From: Rikenellaceae bacterium
GTDB taxonomy: Bacteria > Bacteroidota > Bacteroidia > Bacteroidales > Rikenellaceae
Length of the DNA stretch: 49,743 nucleotides
Direction of reading: 5' to 3'
Assembly: GCA_015060165.1 (NCBI GenBank)
Contig: SUZC01000006.1
Span: 1-49,743, forward strand
The position numbers and the translations under genes are program-made. The notes beneath the pieces were generated by a model that was given only the letters and a program-made list of their open reading frames with translations, was not told the origin of the DNA and made no database searches. Positions 18,088-25,086 of this stretch are shown piece by piece (positions within the stretch are counted from its first letter, which is position 1; the number at the start of each line of letters is the position of its first letter).

Positions 18088-20160
18088 ATGAGACGGATTA
18101 CATATATATATATTATAGTAGCGGCGATTGCTCTTGGGTTATCCCCTTCGCTATGCTTTGCTCAAAGTCAAACACCACAACGCAACATCACGATTCGCGA
18201 GGTAAGTGTGGTTGCCGACCGCCCGATGAAGGAGATTGGCGTGCAGCAAACCAAATTCGATTCGGTGGTATTGAAAGAGAATGTAGCACTCTCGTTTGCA
18301 GACGTGTTGGCCTTCAACTCTTCTATTTTTGTAAAGAGTTTCGGACGTGCTACCCTCTCTACGGTAGCCTTTCGAGGCACATCGCCCTCACACACGCAAG
18401 TGAGTTGGAACGGAATGAAAATCAATAATCCGATGTTGGGAATGACCGATTTCTCGATGATTCCATCCTACTTTATCGACGATGCATCGCTGCTGCACGG
18501 CACATCATCGGTCAACGACACTGGTGGAGGACTGGGTGGAGCGGTAAAGCTCGCCACCGCACCAGCTGCGGCCGATGGATTTGGTTTGCAATATGTTCAA
18601 GGCGTGGGCTCGTTCAAGACCTTCGATGAATTCCTACGACTCACATACGGCAACCGAAATTGGCAACTCTCTACTCGCGTGGTTTACTCTTCGTCGCCCA
18701 ACGAATATAAATATCGCAATCGCGACAAGAAAGAGAATATCTACGACGAGCAGATGAATATTATTGGGCAATACTACCCCACCGAGCGTAATAAGAGTGG
18801 CTCTTTCAAAGATCTTCACATATTGCAAGAGGCATACTACAATACAGGTCGAGGCGATAGATTTGGACTCAACGCATGGTATATTAACTCTAATCGCGAG
18901 TTGCAGATGCTTACGACCGACTACGGCGATGAACACGATTTCGACAATCGCCAACGTGAACACACCTTCCGCAGTGTTCTCTCGTGGGACCATCTGCGCA
19001 GCAATTGGAAAGTTGCAGCCAAAGCAGGATATATCCATAGTTGGATGGCATACGACTACAAACGTGATATGGGTAATGGATATATGGCCTCAATGACCCG
19101 CTCACGTAGCAATGTTGACACCTTCTATGGACAATTAGATGGAGAATATTATATCGGTAGCAAATGGTTGTTTACAGCCAACATAACGGCTCATCAGCAC
19201 TTTGTAAAGAGTCAGGACAAGAACATTATTCTGCAAGAGGGCAATCGTGCTGTTGTAGGTTACGACAAGGGACGAATAGAACTCACAGGATCCGTATCGG
19301 CCAAATGGAAGCCCAATGAGCGTTTGGGTATCTCGGCCGTACTGCGCGAAGATATGTTCGGCACGGAGTGGACTCCATTTATACCAGCTCTGTTTGTCGA
19401 TGGCGTAATCTCCCACAAGGGCAATGTGGTAGCTAAAGCGTCTATCTCGCGAAATTTCAGATTCCCGTCGCTCAACGACTTATACTTCCTGCCAGGAGGT
19501 AATCCCGACCTAAGAAAAGAGCAAGGCTGGACCTACGACGCGGGAGTATCGATGGCTATCGGCAAGAGCGAAAGTTATTCATTTACGGCATCGGCCACGT
19601 GGTTTGACTCGTATGTCGACGACTGGATTATCTGGTTACCTACAACCAAAGGATTCTTCTCGCCACGCAATATAAAACGTGTACACGCCTACGGGGTAGA
19701 GGTAGAAGCAAATCTCGATGTAAAATTGTCCCAAGAGTGGAATCTGGGAGTCAACACAAACTTATCGTGGACACCCTCAATCAATGAGGGAGAGCCGATG
19801 TCGCCAGCCGACAAATCGGTAGGCAAGCAGTTGCCATACGTTCCCGAATATACCGCCACTGCCACGGCCCGACTCGGTTGGCGCAGTTGGAGTTTACTAT
19901 ACAAATGGTGTCATTACAGTGAGCGATATACAATGTCGAGTAACGACCTATCGCTATCGGGTAACCTCCCGAAGTATTATATGAACAACATAACCCTTGA
20001 AAAGAGCATCCAAACGTCGTGGGCTGATCTCTCGATTAAGGGTTCAATAAACAACCTTTTCGACGAAGAGTATCTCTCGGTACTTTCACGACCGATGCCT
20101 GGAATCAACTTCGAAATATTTTTGGGCATAACACCCAAATGGGGCAAAAGAAATAGATAA
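18088..20160 (+). CDS. btuB: TonB-dependent cobalamin receptor, BtuB type
   Basis: A 690-residue outer-membrane receptor: signal peptide (to about residue 26, FAQ), a TonB-box-like RNITIREVSVVADR, the plug (about 50-160: DVLAFNSSIFVKSFGRATLSTVAFRG, QVSWNGMKINNP, GTSSVNDTGGGLGGAVKL), then a 22-strand-type barrel ending in FEIFLGITPKWGKRNR. It lacks the SusC carboxypeptidase-like N-terminal domain, as expected for BtuB. The riboswitch and the BtuG-like partner give the substrate as cobalamin or other corrinoids. The TonB energizing system and BtuCDF are not in the window. Gaps to both neighbours are 12-14 bases, indicating co-transcription. Confidence 0.88.
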   Translation: MRRITYIYIIVAAIALGLSPSLCFAQSQTPQRNITIREVSVVADRPMKEIGVQQTKFDSVVLKENVALSFADVLAFNSSIFVKSFGRATLSTVAFRGTSPSHTQVSWNGMKINNPMLGMTDFSMIPSYFIDDASLLHGTSSVNDTGGGLGGAVKLATAPAAADGFGLQYVQGVGSFKTFDEFLRLTYGNRNWQLSTRVVYSSSPNEYKYRNRDKKENIYDEQMNIIGQYYPTERNKSGSFKDLHILQEAYYNTGRGDRFGLNAWYINSNRELQMLTTDYGDEHDFDNRQREHTFRSVLSWDHLRSNWKVAAKAGYIHSWMAYDYKRDMGNGYMASMTRSRSNVDTFYGQLDGEYYIGSKWLFTANITAHQHFVKSQDKNIILQEGNRAVVGYDKGRIELTGSVSAKWKPNERLGISAVLREDMFGTEWTPFIPALFVDGVISHKGNVVAKASISRNFRFPSLNDLYFLPGGNPDLRKEQGWTYDAGVSMAIGKSESYSFTASATWFDSYVDDWIIWLPTTKGFFSPRNIKRVHAYGVEVEANLDVKLSQEWNLGVNTNLSWTPSINEGEPMSPADKSVGKQLPYVPEYTATATARLGWRSWSLLYKWCHYSERYTMSSNDLSLSGNLPKYYMNNITLEKSIQTSWADLSIKGSINNLFDEEYLSVLSRPMPGINFEIFLGITPKWGKRNR

Positions 20161-20174
20161 ACGAGCAAACAAAT

Positions 20175-20810
20175 ATGGCAGACAACTATTTAGGCAAGAA
20201 GATGGAGGACCACTACTCAGCCACTCCGGCAAAGAGCCGCAAAAGCCATCCATCGCTACTCAAACTACTGCAACGAAACCGCAGCCACCGTGCTTACGAT
20301 GTTTCGTTTCAAGTACGTGAGGACCAATTGCGTCGCATTATTGAAGTTAACCGTTACACTCCATCGGCCCGCAATCAGCAGGTGCTGCGATTCCGTATGG
20401 TGCTTAGCGACGAAGCTGAGAAAGTACTCCCTCACATCCGGTTGGGAGCAGCGCTGCCAGAGCTCAATCTTCCCCAAAAAGGAAGCGAACCCAGAGCTTT
20501 TATTATCATCTGTTCCACTGTGGAGGAGAGCCGTTTTGTCGATATCGATTTAGGCATTGCAGCACAGAGTATGCTACTGCAAGCCACCGAAATAGGACTA
20601 AACGGGATCTGTATAGCAACATTCGATAAACAAAGAATCAAGGAGCAATTTAACCTACCATATGAGCCACTTATGATATTGGCTATTGGCCGAGGCAAGG
20701 ACAATATTGTACTCACCGAAATCAAAGCCAATGAGAGCCATAACTACTATCGCAAGGATGGCATACACTACGTACCGAAGTTGAGCTTTGAGGAGCTTAT
20801 AATTAAGTAA
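20175..20810 (+). CDS. Nitroreductase-family flavoprotein in the B12 operon
   Basis: A 211-residue cytoplasmic protein (no signal) of the FMN-dependent nitroreductase fold: RNRSHRAYD near residue 35 (FMN phosphate contact), YTPSARNQQVLRF, DLGIAAQSMLLQATEIGLNGICIA, and PLMILAIGRGKD. It is the last gene before the operon terminator and starts 14 bases after btuB. The fold also includes BluB (lower-ligand synthesis) and the decyanase CblC, so a role in corrinoid processing is possible. However, the sequence looks like the general NAD(P)H nitroreductase group, not BluB, and no B12 synthesis gene is in the window. Confidence 0.8.
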   Translation: MADNYLGKKMEDHYSATPAKSRKSHPSLLKLLQRNRSHRAYDVSFQVREDQLRRIIEVNRYTPSARNQQVLRFRMVLSDEAEKVLPHIRLGAALPELNLPQKGSEPRAFIIICSTVEESRFVDIDLGIAAQSMLLQATEIGLNGICIATFDKQRIKEQFNLPYEPLMILAIGRGKDNIVLTEIKANESHNYYRKDGIHYVPKLSFEELIIK

Positions 20811-20812
20811 CC

Positions 20813-20850
20813 AAAAAACGGAGGAACCCCTAAAGTTCTTCCGTTTTTTT
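20813..20850 (+). terminator. Terminator of the B12 operon
   Basis: CGGAGGAAC (20819-20827) pairs with GTTCTTCCG (20835-20843, one G-U pair). An A run lies before it and T7 after it. Directly after the nitroreductase stop. Confidence 0.88.
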
Positions 20851-20861
20851 GATACCGTTAT

Positions 20862-20985
20862 AAAATTGTATAATGCGAGCTATTTTGAAGATTGCCGAAG
20901 TTCTTGGATCTGCAACATACCTGGTGTATGAGAGGATTTCAAGAACATGCAAGATGCCAAAAGAGCCACATTAGACGGTTTTTTA
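20862..20985. repeat. Long imperfect hairpin element (copy 2)
   Basis: Same design as 4422-4548: arms of about 58 bases with apex CATAC (20916-20920) and GTATG (20926-20930), then GAGGATTT. The inner arms GTTCTTG (20900-20906) and CAAGAAC (20940-20946) pair, and the outer arms carry matching CTATTTTG/CAAAAGAG-type and GTATAATG/CATTAGAC-type blocks. On the minus strand it begins inside the TAA stop of the 20983-22446 gene. Likely acts as its terminator. Confidence 0.7.
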
Positions 20986-22446
20986 ATTCAAGTCAATCAC
21001 AATCTCGTATGTCTTATTAGGCTCAAACTCAGCATTGTAAACAAGAAGGAAGTTCTCGTCAACAACAGCCTTCCAATCCTGACCATCGGCCAAACGAGGA
21101 TTCTTCAAACGCTTGGGGAAGAAGTAGTTGAAAGGAAGGTCAAGAACGTGCTCCTGCTTGAACTTATCACCCTTCATTCTTTCAAGGTTAAAGTTCTCAG
21201 AGGTTTTAACAGTCACAATACACTTTCCACCCTTAACCTCTGATGTTACAGTGTAATCCTTCTCAGCCTCTACTGCCTGCAAACGTACCTCCCACTTGGG
21301 ATCGCCGTAATATGCCAACACGTCGCGGTCGTGCCAGAAGCCAATATGCTCCATAGTGAAATCCTCGCCCATAACCTCACGCATACGCTTACGAGCCAAA
21401 CGGAACTCATCACGGCCATACGATGGATAGTTCTCCTTGATAAGCTCAGGGAACCACTCATTCTGCTGATGCAAGAAGTCCTGCTGATTCATATAGATAG
21501 CCTCGGCCAAAGTGTAACGATCGGGACTTGTAACCCAATACTTCAAACCTCCCCAACCATTACGGCCGTGCCAAGTTGTTACTACATAACCAACCATTGT
21601 AGCAGCGTTTGAGCCATTCATCCACGCAATAGCCATACTCTCCTTTGTCTTGTTAACATCGCCAATCAAGCAGTTACCAACAGCGAAATATACTCTGCGC
21701 TTTCCGCTCTCCTTCAAATCCCACTTGGTCTTTGCAAAATGGTCATCAGCATACAATTTACCATCTTTCGGACGAAGATTACCCAATGAGAATGGCATCT
21801 CCAAATTGCGCTGTGTGGCGTGAGCCGCAGTGACAATCAAATCGGGGTCGTATGCCTCGTAAAGGTCGGTAAACTTCTTTAATGTCACCTTCGTATCCAT
21901 AGAATCGGTCTCAACAGCCGATGTGCGGCCACGCTTTTGACCCCACAAACCACGCACGTGGTCGTCGATCCAGGCATAATTATCGAACCACTTTGCGCTA
22001 TTGAGCTCCATAATAGTAGCAAGGGCGTCCTTAACAAGCAACGGCTCAGTGCTGTTGTCAAGCATCTTCATAGCAGCTGCAGCATCGTAACCAGTAATCA
22101 TACCCCACAAAAAATCAGCATAGATATCCTCATCAACCTCGCGGCTAACATGGTGCATATCAATCACAAAATCCTTATCAAGATTTTCGGGCTTCTCGAC
22201 GATGGCCACATAACGCGGGGTAAGTTTCTGCAACTCTGCAAGGACTTCGCGTGGAGCTTTGTCGTAGAATACCAAATCAGCTCCATGCTTGGCCGTCAAA
22301 GCTTCTGCAACCTTCAACCACTCGGCATCCTGCTGCACAGCCGATGATGCCAAAACTACATAAGTATCCTCCATCTCGCCACTACACGAAATCAACATTG
22401 CAGCCGATGCCAAGAAGGTACTCAGCATAAAGTAAAATCTCTTCAT
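20983..22446 (-). CDS. Lipoprotein, possible clan-CD (gingipain-like) cysteine peptidase
   Basis: A 487-residue lipoprotein (signal to LISC, lipid Cys21). I do not firmly recognise the family. Visible are TPRYVAIVEKPENL, then DEDIYADFLWGMITGYD (about 105-121), a candidate catalytic His209 in DLIVTAAHATQRN and a candidate Cys259 in YFAVGNCLIGDVN, each after a hydrophobic strand, followed by AWMNGSNAATMVGY. A His then Cys about 50 residues later, each at a strand end, is the layout of clan CD peptidases (C25 gingipain). The C-terminal 130 residues look like a beta domain. On the minus strand TAACTTTG lies at 22475-22482, so it probably has its own promoter. Confidence 0.6.
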   Translation of the reverse strand: MKRFYFMLSTFLASAAMLISCSGEMEDTYVVLASSAVQQDAEWLKVAEALTAKHGADLVFYDKAPREVLAELQKLTPRYVAIVEKPENLDKDFVIDMHHVSREVDEDIYADFLWGMITGYDAAAAMKMLDNSTEPLLVKDALATIMELNSAKWFDNYAWIDDHVRGLWGQKRGRTSAVETDSMDTKVTLKKFTDLYEAYDPDLIVTAAHATQRNLEMPFSLGNLRPKDGKLYADDHFAKTKWDLKESGKRRVYFAVGNCLIGDVNKTKESMAIAWMNGSNAATMVGYVVTTWHGRNGWGGLKYWVTSPDRYTLAEAIYMNQQDFLHQQNEWFPELIKENYPSYGRDEFRLARKRMREVMGEDFTMEHIGFWHDRDVLAYYGDPKWEVRLQAVEAEKDYTVTSEVKGGKCIVTVKTSENFNLERMKGDKFKQEHVLDLPFNYFFPKRLKNPRLADGQDWKAVVDENFLLVYNAEFEPNKTYEIVIDLN

Positions 22447-22474
22447 AATTATCTTTTTTAAGTTAGTTTCCTCA

Positions 22475-22482
22475 CAAAGTTA
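22475..22482 (-). promoter_or_regulatory. -7 box for the 20983-22446 lipoprotein gene
   Basis: Reads TAACTTTG on the minus strand, 29 bases from the start codon. The -33 element is not a clean match. Confidence 0.5.
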
Positions 22483-22534
22483 ACAAAATAGTTGAGTATT
22501 ACGCCATATATAGACATAATTTTTAAGCTATCGA

Positions 22535-22573
22535 ACAAAAAAAGGTGCCTGACCGCCTAGGTCAAGCACCTTT
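22535..22573 (-). terminator. Terminator after the epimerase-like lipoprotein gene
   Basis: AAAGGTGCCTGACC (22541-22554) pairs with GGTCAAGCACCTTT (22560-22573) with one mismatch. On the minus strand a U run follows. Confidence 0.85.
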
Positions 22574-22597
22574 ATGCATATATAAGTTTCTGCAGAA

Positions 22598-23602
22598 TTA
22601 TTTCTTATTCTCAGCCTTGCACTTAGCGCACTGCTCTGACTCAGGCTTTGTACACTTACCATTTGCATCGTGGCAATCGGGAGTAATAGACTTCAAATAC
22701 TCCATGCTCATTGCAACGCACTCCAATGGACTCTTACCCATAGAAGGCTGATCCTGCTCAACGATAAGCCACTTGCTACTGGCCTTTACTGAAGCAGCGA
22801 TGATTGAAGGTACATCCTGCACACCGTGACCCAAAGGACGGAACTCAAATGCAGACTTAGCCTTCTTCTCACCCTCATTCAAACCGATAAGTGCATAAGG
22901 ATCACCCTCCTGCTTACCCTCTACATGAAAATCCTTGAGGTGAACGACTGGTGAACGGCCGCTATACTTCTCCAAATAGGCAACGGGATCCTGACCTGCA
23001 TACTTAACCCAGCACTGATCCAACTCAGTCTGCAACAAATCAGCAGATACGTTTGCATAGAGGTAATCCAAACCAAACTCGCCACTCTCAGTCTTCTTGA
23101 ACTCGAAGTCGTGGTTGTGGTAAAGCAATACCATACCAGCCTCCTTAACCTTCTGACCGATTGTGCGAATCTCCTCAATCATCTGCATAAACTTCTCGCC
23201 ACCCGGACGACGCTCCTCTGTTACGTAAGGTACAACCAAATACTGGCAACCGATAGTCTTATAATCAGCGATAACCTTATCGATGTCGGCCAACATATCA
23301 GCCAAAGGTACGTGAGCTGAGATGGGATTCAAGCCAAGCTCAGTACACCAAGCCTTAACCTGCTCAGGTGAGTTACCAAACAAACCAGCGAACTCAACGC
23401 CATCGTAACCCATATCCTTAACCTTCTTCAAAGTACCTGCGAAATCAGCCTCCATATCGCCACGCACGCTATAAAGCTGCAAACCTACTGGAAGATGATC
23501 GTCGCAATGATCAGTACACTCACTCTTAGGAGCGTTTCCACCGCAAGAAGCTACCATCAAAGCAGCCACTGCAGAGAACAATAAAGTTGAAAACTTCTTC
23601 AT
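22598..23602 (-). CDS. Lipid-anchored sugar-phosphate isomerase/epimerase-like TIM barrel
   Basis: A 334-residue lipoprotein (MKKFSTLLFSAVAALMVASC, lipid Cys20) carrying a xylose-isomerase-like (AP endonuclease 2) barrel: VGLQLYSVR, MGYDGVEFAG, PISAHVP, YLVVPYV, LLYHNHDFEF (metal-binding His/Glu), ELDQCWVKYAGQDP, VVHLKDFH and the end strand WLIVEQDQ. The fold usually acts on free sugars or inositols with a divalent metal; here it acts outside the cytoplasm. The mature N-terminus (C, then C-x3-C) and C-terminus (Cys at about 310, 317, 325, 328) carry cysteine groups not typical of the family. Own promoter at 23657-23687 and own terminator, so monocistronic. Substrate unknown. Confidence 0.82.
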   Translation of the reverse strand: MKKFSTLLFSAVAALMVASCGGNAPKSECTDHCDDHLPVGLQLYSVRGDMEADFAGTLKKVKDMGYDGVEFAGLFGNSPEQVKAWCTELGLNPISAHVPLADMLADIDKVIADYKTIGCQYLVVPYVTEERRPGGEKFMQMIEEIRTIGQKVKEAGMVLLYHNHDFEFKKTESGEFGLDYLYANVSADLLQTELDQCWVKYAGQDPVAYLEKYSGRSPVVHLKDFHVEGKQEGDPYALIGLNEGEKKAKSAFEFRPLGHGVQDVPSIIAASVKASSKWLIVEQDQPSMGKSPLECVAMSMEYLKSITPDCHDANGKCTKPESEQCAKCKAENKK

Positions 23603-23656
23603 ATTAATTACTATTTTTGGTTAATAATTCTTCGTTACCGAATTGTTACATAGATG

Positions 23657-23687
23657 CAAATTTATCTATTTTTTGGTTTTTATCAAA
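23657..23687 (-). promoter_or_regulatory. Promoter for the epimerase-like lipoprotein gene
   Basis: On the minus strand TTTG-N19-TAAATTTG, a full match to the Bacteroidetes consensus, 55 bases from the start codon. Confidence 0.7.
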
Positions 23688-23722
23688 AAATTGTACCGTT
23701 AAAATAACTCTCCATCTGCAAA

Positions 23723-25012
23723 TTATTTGTTGTATCGTGGCCACTGAATCAAAATTGCCAACAATGCGCATCCCCCCATAATCATAGGATAGTAGAGATA
23801 CGAGATAATCTCAACGGGAGAAATCGAGGCCAAACCAGCTGCCATCAACAACTGTGCGCCATAGGGCAAAATACCTTGAATGAAACAAGAGAATGTATCG
23901 AGCAGACTCGCAGTACGACGTGCCGAGATACCAAACTTTTGAGCAATTTCACGCACAATAGAACCTACCGAAATAATTGCAACAGTATTGTTTGCCGTAC
24001 ACACATCGGCAAAAATCACAAGTCCGGCAATCGAAAGCTCGGCACCACGACGCGAACGGATTCGTGAACATAGTCGCGAGATGATATAATCAATTCCTCC
24101 ATTTATGCGTATCATCTCCAACATACCTCCTGCCATCATTGTGATTATGATAAGCTCTCCCATCGAGCCTATACCCTCGCCCATTGTCGAAAACCAATCC
24201 AACAGATTCATCTTGCCACTTAGCAGGCCAATTACGCCCGACGATAAGATACCTAGCACCAGCACCACAAGCACATTCACACCCATAATCGCCGAAACAA
24301 GAACCAACAAATATGGCAGGATAGTGTACCATACCACATCAGTCGCTGCAGGGGTATACTGAAACGACTGAGCCTGAGAGAAAAAATAGACCAGCAGGGT
24401 TATCAATGCGGCAGGTGCTACAATAAGCACATTGGTGCGGAATTTATCGCGCATCGAACAACCCTGTGTACGCGTAGCGGCAATGGTCGTATCAGATATA
24501 AAAGACAAATTATCACCAAACAATGCTCCGCCAACCACAATAGCCACGATCCACGCCACGTTAGCACCAGTCTGCTCGGCCAAAGTCGAGGCGATCGGTG
24601 TAAGTGCTACGATTGTACCCACAGATGTACCGATTGAGATAGATGTAAAGCAGGCCGCGAGGAATATTCCGGCCGGCAAGAACTCTTCGGGAACAATTTT
24701 TAGAGTCAACGCAACGGTGGCATCGACAGCTCCCATTTGTTTGGTAGAGGCTGCAAAAGCTCCCGCCAGCACGAATATCCATATCATCAACATTATATTT
24801 ACGTCGGTAGCACCCTTCGAGTAGTGCCCGATACGCTCGGCCAAACTCTGCTTACGGGTCATTGCAACCGCCACAATCGAAGCAATCATTGCTGCTACAA
24901 CAATCGGGATTTTATAAAAGTCGTTGGCCAGGATAGAACCCAACAAATAGACTCCTAAAAACACAACAAGCGGAATCAAAGCCGCCAAATTTCCTTTTGA
25001 ATTACTCTGCAT
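23723..25012 (-). CDS. NhaC-family Na+/H+ antiporter
   Basis: A 429-residue inner-membrane protein with about 11-12 hydrophobic segments. Family marks include GTSVGTIVALTPIAS, GGALFGDNLSFISDTTIAATRTQGC (conserved NhaC stretch with acidic/polar membrane residues), a C-terminal DVCTANNTVAIISVGSIVREIA and FSCFIQGILPYGAQLLMAAGL. It probably exchanges Na+ (or another cation or organic ion) for H+. The exact substrate of NhaC-like carriers varies. It is divergent from the transglutaminase-like gene, with only 74 bases between the start codons; no clear minus-strand -7 box was found. Confidence 0.85.
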   Translation of the reverse strand: MQSNSKGNLAALIPLVVFLGVYLLGSILANDFYKIPIVVAAMIASIVAVAMTRKQSLAERIGHYSKGATDVNIMLMIWIFVLAGAFAASTKQMGAVDATVALTLKIVPEEFLPAGIFLAACFTSISIGTSVGTIVALTPIASTLAEQTGANVAWIVAIVVGGALFGDNLSFISDTTIAATRTQGCSMRDKFRTNVLIVAPAALITLLVYFFSQAQSFQYTPAATDVVWYTILPYLLVLVSAIMGVNVLVVLVLGILSSGVIGLLSGKMNLLDWFSTMGEGIGSMGELIIITMMAGGMLEMIRINGGIDYIISRLCSRIRSRRGAELSIAGLVIFADVCTANNTVAIISVGSIVREIAQKFGISARRTASLLDTFSCFIQGILPYGAQLLMAAGLASISPVEIISYLYYPMIMGGCALLAILIQWPRYNK

Positions 25013-25086
25013 CTGTAAAATATCTGCTTTTGAGGGTGTAAAATTACTTTTTTATTTGTATATTTACCATCAAAATGCTAATTAAA

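Noticed and set aside
20175..20810. Calling the nitroreductase BluB (lower-ligand synthase)
   Set aside because: The N-terminal motif and active-site surroundings look like general nitroreductases, and no corrin or lower-ligand synthesis gene is in the window.
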